A stretch of DNA of 64,000 bases from Chitinophaga sp. YR627 (GTDB lineage: Bacteria > Bacteroidota > Bacteroidia > Chitinophagales > Chitinophagaceae): the NCBI RefSeq assembly GCF_900114995.1, contig NZ_FOUX01000005.1, forward strand, positions 186,001 through 250,000, written 5' to 3'. This document shows, piece after piece, positions 62,301 to 64,000 of this stretch. The position numbers and the translations under genes were made by a program. Under the pieces are notes generated by a model. The model had not been told where the DNA came from. It made no database searches and saw only the letters and a program-made list of their open reading frames with translations. The first letter of the stretch is position 1. Every line of letters starts with the position of its first letter.

Positions 62301-63774
62301 TGGCGACGTCACCCAGGATATAGGTCCAGGTGTCCATCGTTCTGTTGTTACCGAAGTCCAGTCCCCATTTATGACCATTACTGTTACTGGAAATACCGCT
62401 GCCTTCGTTACCATTGATCAATGGATTACTTGCAATACCTGCACCACCGCTAAATGTAGAATCCGCCCAGTACACAATATCATTTTCTACTGTAACGTGA
62501 TCATCTTTAAGCTGCTCGATGATCAGACCTTTACTGTTGGTCTCCACATCTATAAACGGAAAGTGGATCTCAGAACCCTGCAACTGTACTTTGGCGACAA
62601 CGTTTGCAACGCCAAGTGCAGGTGCAACGCCTGCGCCATCTTTACCATCCCAGAAAATACTGTTCGTTCCTTTTGCTGCTGTCCCTGTTATTTTCCTGGT
62701 CACAAATGAACCAGTACCTTCCAGGCTAATACGATAAGTTCCGATGGTGTTCGCATCAAACTTAATATAAGCACCTTTTGAACTCACCTGTCCGGAAGTA
62801 CCTTCTACCCCATCAACAGAAATATTCGAAATGGTCGGTATTACTTTCGGAACATTCAACCAGGTCGTCTTTCCTCCCGGCTGAGGTGCTGATGCAGGTA
62901 AGGTAGCATCAGGTACCTGATAAAACATTTTATGGGTAACGCTGTAAACACCATCATCTTTCCTTGGATCCCATGTATAGATCTCATTATTATATGCGGT
63001 ACCCGCTACACTTTTATAGAGAGGTGGATCTGTATCCTTTCCTTTATCCGTAAGACCTTTGTTATTCACAAAAGCAACGAAACCAAGACCGTCCAGTCCA
63101 TTGTTATTTACTTTAAATAAATAACCATCGTTTGTCAGTACATACAGCTTTGCCTGATAATCATTGTGCTGTACGTACATGTTCAGTACGTTGGTATAGA
63201 CCCTGCCGGACTGCATAACACCTCCCGCAGTTCTTACAGAAACATCCCACGCACAAATAGCGCTGGAACTTGCGTTCTGTGTCCAGGCTTCATCTGCTGT
63301 CCAGTTCGCGCCCGCACCTTCCGTAATCTGATTCGACGGTAAGGTGGACAGAAATTCCACCTTCCACAAACCCGTCTGTCCGGCTCCTGCCACTCTTGTA
63401 AACGGCGTATAGCCAGACCATGGTCCGGCTTTTTCTGCTGTTCTGTTGGCAATTTGTCCTACCGTAGTTGATCCTATCGTAGACGAATACACGGTTCCGT
63501 CAGGGGCAGTTAGTACGAGTTGGCCGGAACCGATCCCCTGTGCGCTACTCGCGGCACCAATCGTTTCTCCGGCGTTAACATAGGCATAGTGCACCCCTGT
63601 ATTGGTAAGTGACCATCCTGCTTTGGTTGCATTCGTGGAGACAAGGCATGCACGCCCCCCTCCTGCTCCATTGGGGTACAAATCCTTCGATCCTTCCGCC
63701 CGGCTGTCATGTGTGGCGAACAAGCCGGCAAAAAGAAATAGAAGGGCAAATTTTGCTTTGTAAAATTTATCCAT
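53359..63774 (-). CDS. Giant DUF11-repeat surface protein with type IX C-terminal domain
   Basis: About 3471 residues from ATG 63774 (MDKFYKAKF..., signal peptide to about residue 26); the frame upstream to 63837 has no signal. N-terminal region to about 500 with DLYPNGAGGGRACLVSTNAT and Gly/Thr-rich strands; then about 21 DUF11 (conserved repeat) Ig-like units (about 500-3260), fourteen of which are 131 residues each and nearly identical; a cadherin-like unit (about 3300-3380; IVTQPAHGTVVVNEDGTI) and a gliding-motility-associated C-terminal domain (about 3386-3471; VPNVITPNGDGANDKLEIKG), a type B T9SS sorting signal. The protein probably forms a long SprB-like surface filament exported by T9SS, held by PorP/SprF. 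Thr, Val and Asn dominate; few Cys occur. Confidence 0.9.
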   Translation of the reverse strand: MDKFYKAKFALLFLFAGLFATHDSRAEGSKDLYPNGAGGGRACLVSTNATKAGWSLTNTGVHYAYVNAGETIGAASSAQGIGSGQLVLTAPDGTVYSSTIGSTTVGQIANRTAEKAGPWSGYTPFTRVAGAGQTGLWKVEFLSTLPSNQITEGAGANWTADEAWTQNASSSAICAWDVSVRTAGGVMQSGRVYTNVLNMYVQHNDYQAKLYVLTNDGYLFKVNNNGLDGLGFVAFVNNKGLTDKGKDTDPPLYKSVAGTAYNNEIYTWDPRKDDGVYSVTHKMFYQVPDATLPASAPQPGGKTTWLNVPKVIPTISNISVDGVEGTSGQVSSKGAYIKFDANTIGTYRISLEGTGSFVTRKITGTAAKGTNSIFWDGKDGAGVAPALGVANVVAKVQLQGSEIHFPFIDVETNSKGLIIEQLKDDHVTVENDIVYWADSTFSGGAGIASNPLINGNEGSGISSNSNGHKWGLDFGNNRTMDTWTYILGDVATKNTSLNIVRADLAIQSVGPSVGGTTQVYQGQSIDYRVVVVNNGPSDVTGAPFAIKVPAGFTIASVSDVTYTTSCGTVNSASLTGGNYSALLDLPNGCNIIFTFKGTPSTTGAINIETSIMRPKDVTDPDATNPDATVPPTDPHLECKNGTATENCNNIKYSSTVTAIPNVNIVVNKTTAATSYVPGGTVVYTFTVTNTSSANAASNVHVTDNAPGVTTIGSWTAAFTTGTGTLPATSGTGNINQTITTLPAGAVVTYTVTVNVPGGFTGTLQNTASASSPDDAVTTDNTSTTTPIPVVPRANLVVSKSTGATQFVPGGTAIVYTIGVTNDGPDDAVNVNVTDNLPTGAASMSWTATATAGVTLPAASGTGSINEIIASLPNGSTVTYTVTVTTSAAFNSPLVNSASATSDLLDPVTGDNISTVILPPNRQSDIGVVKSTTATTFAPGEDVTYTFTVTNNGPSDGSNVSVTDNAPAGTTIKSWTAVTTTGTATVPVTSGAGNINETITELPNGAVVTYTVVVTTTSNFTGNLSNTATATNATDIVGTNNSSTTTPITPSPKADIVVVKSTAATTFAPGEDVTYTITVTNNGPSDATNVTVTDNAPTGTTIKAWTAVATTGIVNLTNVTGSGNINESIALLPNGAVVTYTVVVATPSNFSTNLINTAGANSSVADPVATNNNSTTTGITPAPKADIAVVKSTTATTFAPGEDVTYTITVTNNGPSDAANVVVTDNAPTGTTIKSWTAAVTTGTVTLPAASGTGNINESIANVPNGAVVTYTVVVSTPASFTANLSNTAAGSSDATDPVPANNNSTTTGIVPAPKADIAVVKSTTATSFAPGEDVTYTITVTNNGPSDAANVVVTDNAPTGTTIRSWTAAVTTGTVTLPATSGSGNINESITNVPNGAVVTYTVIVSTPANFTANLSNTAAGSSDATDPVPANNNSTTTGIAPTPKADIAVVKSTTATTFAPGEEVTYTITVTNNGPSDAANVVVTDNAPAGTTIKSWSAVVTTGTVTLPAASGTGNISQTIANVPNGAVVTYTVVVSTPASFTANLSNTASGSSDATDLVPANNNSTTTSITPSPKADIAVVKSTTATSFAPGEDVTYTITVTNNGPSDAANVVVTDNAPIGTTIKSWSAVVTTGTVTLPAASGTGNISQTIANVPNGAVVTYTVVVSTPASFTANLSNTASGSSDATDPVPANNNSTTTGIAPAPKADIVVVKSTTATSFAPGEDVTYTITVSNNGPSDAANVVVTDNAPTGTTIKSWSAAVTTGTVTLPAASGTGNINQTITKVPNGAVVTYTVVVATPASFTANLSNTAAGSSDATDPVPANNNSTTTGIAPTPKADIAVVKSTTATTFAPGEDVTYTITVTNNGPSDAANVVVTDNAPVGTTIRSWTAAVTTGTVTLPATSGSGNINESITKVPNGAVVTYNVVVSTPANFTANLSNTASGSSDATDPTPANNSSTTTGITPAPKADMAVVKTTAATTFAPGEDVTYTITVTNNGPSDAANVKVIDNAPTGTTIKSWTAAVTTGTVTLPAASGSGNISQTIAKVPPAAVVTYTVVVSTTSGFTGNLSNTATVSSDVTDNTPANNISTTPGITPAPKADIAVVKATTATTFAPGEDVTYTITVTNNGPSDAANVKVIDNAPTGTTIKSWTAAVKTGTVTLPAASGTGNINQTIANVPNGAAVSYTVIVSTPASFTGNLSNTASGSSDATDPTPANNSSTTTGIAPTPKADIAVVKTTTATTFAPGEDVTYTITVTNNGPSDAANVKVIDNAPTGTTIKSWTAAVKTGTVTLPAASGTGNISQTIANVPNGAAVTYTVVVSTPASFTGNLSNTASGSSDATDPTPGNNTSTTPGITPSPKADIAVVKTTAATAFAPGEDVTYTITVTNNGPGDAANVKVIDNAPTGTTIKSWTAAVKTGTVTLPAASGTGNISQTIAKVPNGAAVTYTVIVSTPASFTGNLSNTASGSSDATDPTPGNNTSTTPGITPSPKADIAVAKTTTATTFAPGEDVTYTITVTNNGPSDAANVKVIDNAPTGTTIKSWTAVVKTGTVTLPAASGTGNINQTIAKVPNGAAVTYTVIVSTPASFTGNLSNTASGSSDATDPTPGNNTSTTPGITPSPKADIAVVKTTAATSFAPGEDVTYTITVSNNGPGDAANVKVIDNAPTGTTIKSWTVAVKTGTVTLPAASGTGNISQTIAKVPNGAAVTYTVVVSTPANFTASLSNTASATSDATDNTPGNNTSTTTGLTPTAKADVEVVKTLKNTTQTTFKPGEDVFYYITIKNNGPSDAKNVNVKDVAPAGTTIFYWGVNILNGTVSLPNRNGNTDINETVALLPAGAVIRYEVGVRVHADHTGNLTNTATISSTTTDAVPGNNTSTSPALTDDAKADVVVTKKLKNAAQTSAVAGVPLEYVITVTNNGPDAAALVKVKDVAPAGTMISTWEAAILSGTPDITEIGGAGNIDAVINSLPSGAVVAYNVTVVIPGDYSAATISNTAVANSQTADPVTTNNSATTPALPVVGEADLEISKTTSAQDYVPGRTLEYTIDVTNVGPSVAKSVNVKDIAPAGTTISAWTATVTNGTVTLPANNGTGDLDQTIAVMAVNAVVRYSVMVAVPVDFRGDITNTATVVTTTTDKNQTNNSSTTAVLKPVQSADLEVTKQLKDPAQKNFVAGKDVVYLITVKNNGPAPATKVNIKDLAPAGTTIGSWTATVTSGTVTLPNASGTGDLNETIAMMPDQSVVTYEVVVKTPDTYQGALVNTVDVSSETSDPAPTCAACTAPAVAADPLPEADTDDYGNVRADNPVTIPVLKNDKPGDNNTPLDPKSVEIVTQPAHGTVVVNEDGTIVYTPTPGYNGPDSFTYRVQDQNGSWSNVATVNMNIVPDEITVPNVITPNGDGANDKLEIKGLNKFVQNEIIIYNRWNNVLYKKQNYQGEWDGQGLNAGTYYYTLKGLDANGQWHTYNGYIMLLR
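55507..61012 (-). repeat. Array of fourteen 393-bp tandem repeats inside the giant gene
   Basis: The repeated ADIxVVK codons occur at 61003, 60610, 60217, 59824, 59431, 59038, 58645, 58252, 57859, 57466, 57073, 56680, 56287 and 55894, exactly 393 bp apart each time (131 codons). Units near 60217-58252 share the form NVVVTDNAP and DPVPANNNST; units near 57859-55894 share NVKVIDNAP and PGITPS. More divergent units flank the array on both sides. Such arrays may be collapsed or expanded in assemblies. Confidence 0.92.
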
Positions 63775-64000
63775 CTGTATTGAATAAGTGATAAAACCTC
63801 CATCCAGCTGTCTCTGGCCTGGAAATAGTATTCCCATACAGGAAAAGTATATTCCTGCAATTATTTGCTGTAAGAATTAGTGTTGTGATGATGAACGGGC
63901 ATGCACAGGCACATAGGATACGTCTGGTGTCCTTTACATTATTTCCGTCTCAGGTTATTTGTACTCTTTACTGCACAGGTTACACTTTCACAGGATCGGG
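63775..64000. other. Upstream region of the giant gene
   Basis: 226 bp to the window edge. It must carry the promoter and leader of the adhesin operon; no exact TAnnTTTG element and no operator palindrome were recognised. No coding frame of substance. Confidence 0.4.

Overview
The window looks like a chromosomal segment of a Bacteroidota member, most likely a soil Chitinophagaceae (Chitinophaga-like). The evidence is a giant surface protein ending in a gliding-motility/type IX secretion C-terminal domain, PorP/SprF and PorE-like partners, DUF4369-TlpA proteins, a SusC-type TonB receptor, glycoside hydrolases GH9, GH27, GH51, GH55 and GH84, LytTR/His_kinase signalling, and promoters matching the Bacteroidota -7 consensus TAnnTTTG. 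The species call is inference. I saw no rRNA, tRNA, CRISPR array, transposase or phage gene.

Layout. 1-7.5 kb: 3' part of methionine aminopeptidase, then small redox and regulator genes. These are an AraC/SDR pair, a Crp/Fnr regulator flanked by two target-like genes with matching operator geometry, a quinone oxidoreductase followed by a frameshifted SDR, an FCP1-like phosphatase, an AraC regulator and an oxidoreductase remnant. 7.5-10.8 kb: a lipoprotein, the purK-purE operon and a hypothetical gene. 10.9-15.3 kb: divergent secreted hydrolases GH84 and GH55. 15.4-22.9 kb: a DUF2975/HTH pair with an operator inside its promoter, DNA alkylation repair genes (two alkyltransferases and a stand-alone Ada zinc domain), and several small secreted proteins or lipoproteins. 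23.4-28.6 kb: a TlpA-like protein without its cysteines, an MBL hydrolase with an NAD-binding partner, an SDR-AraC pair and a Rof-like protein. 28.8-34.4 kb: a secreted protein of unknown function, a 34-bp inverted repeat, a membrane protein-histidine kinase-LytTR operon and an ABC exporter pair. 34.5-40.8 kb: GH51-GH27 operon, AraC regulator, secreted lipoprotein. 40.9-44.6 kb: TonB receptor-PnuC-NadR operon. 44.7-50.1 kb: Sel1-repeat protein, GH9 glucanase, intact TlpA, DUF1801 and MBL proteins. 50.2-63.8 kb: one leftward operon of the giant DUF11-repeat adhesin-like protein, PorP/SprF and a PorE-like OmpA protein.

How the genes work together. Three themes recur. The first is polysaccharide breakdown at the cell surface: beta-1,3-glucan, N-acetylglucosaminides, arabinan/galactan and beta-glucan. 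The second is small oxidoreductases paired with AraC or Crp/Fnr regulators. The third is type IX secretion, with the adhesin, PorP/SprF and PorE-like proteins forming a surface display module. The most informative non-gene signals are the Crp/Fnr operator pair (2589-3799), the 13-bp inverted repeat between -33 and -7 at 15351-15381, and the 393-bp repeats kept in exact register inside the giant gene.
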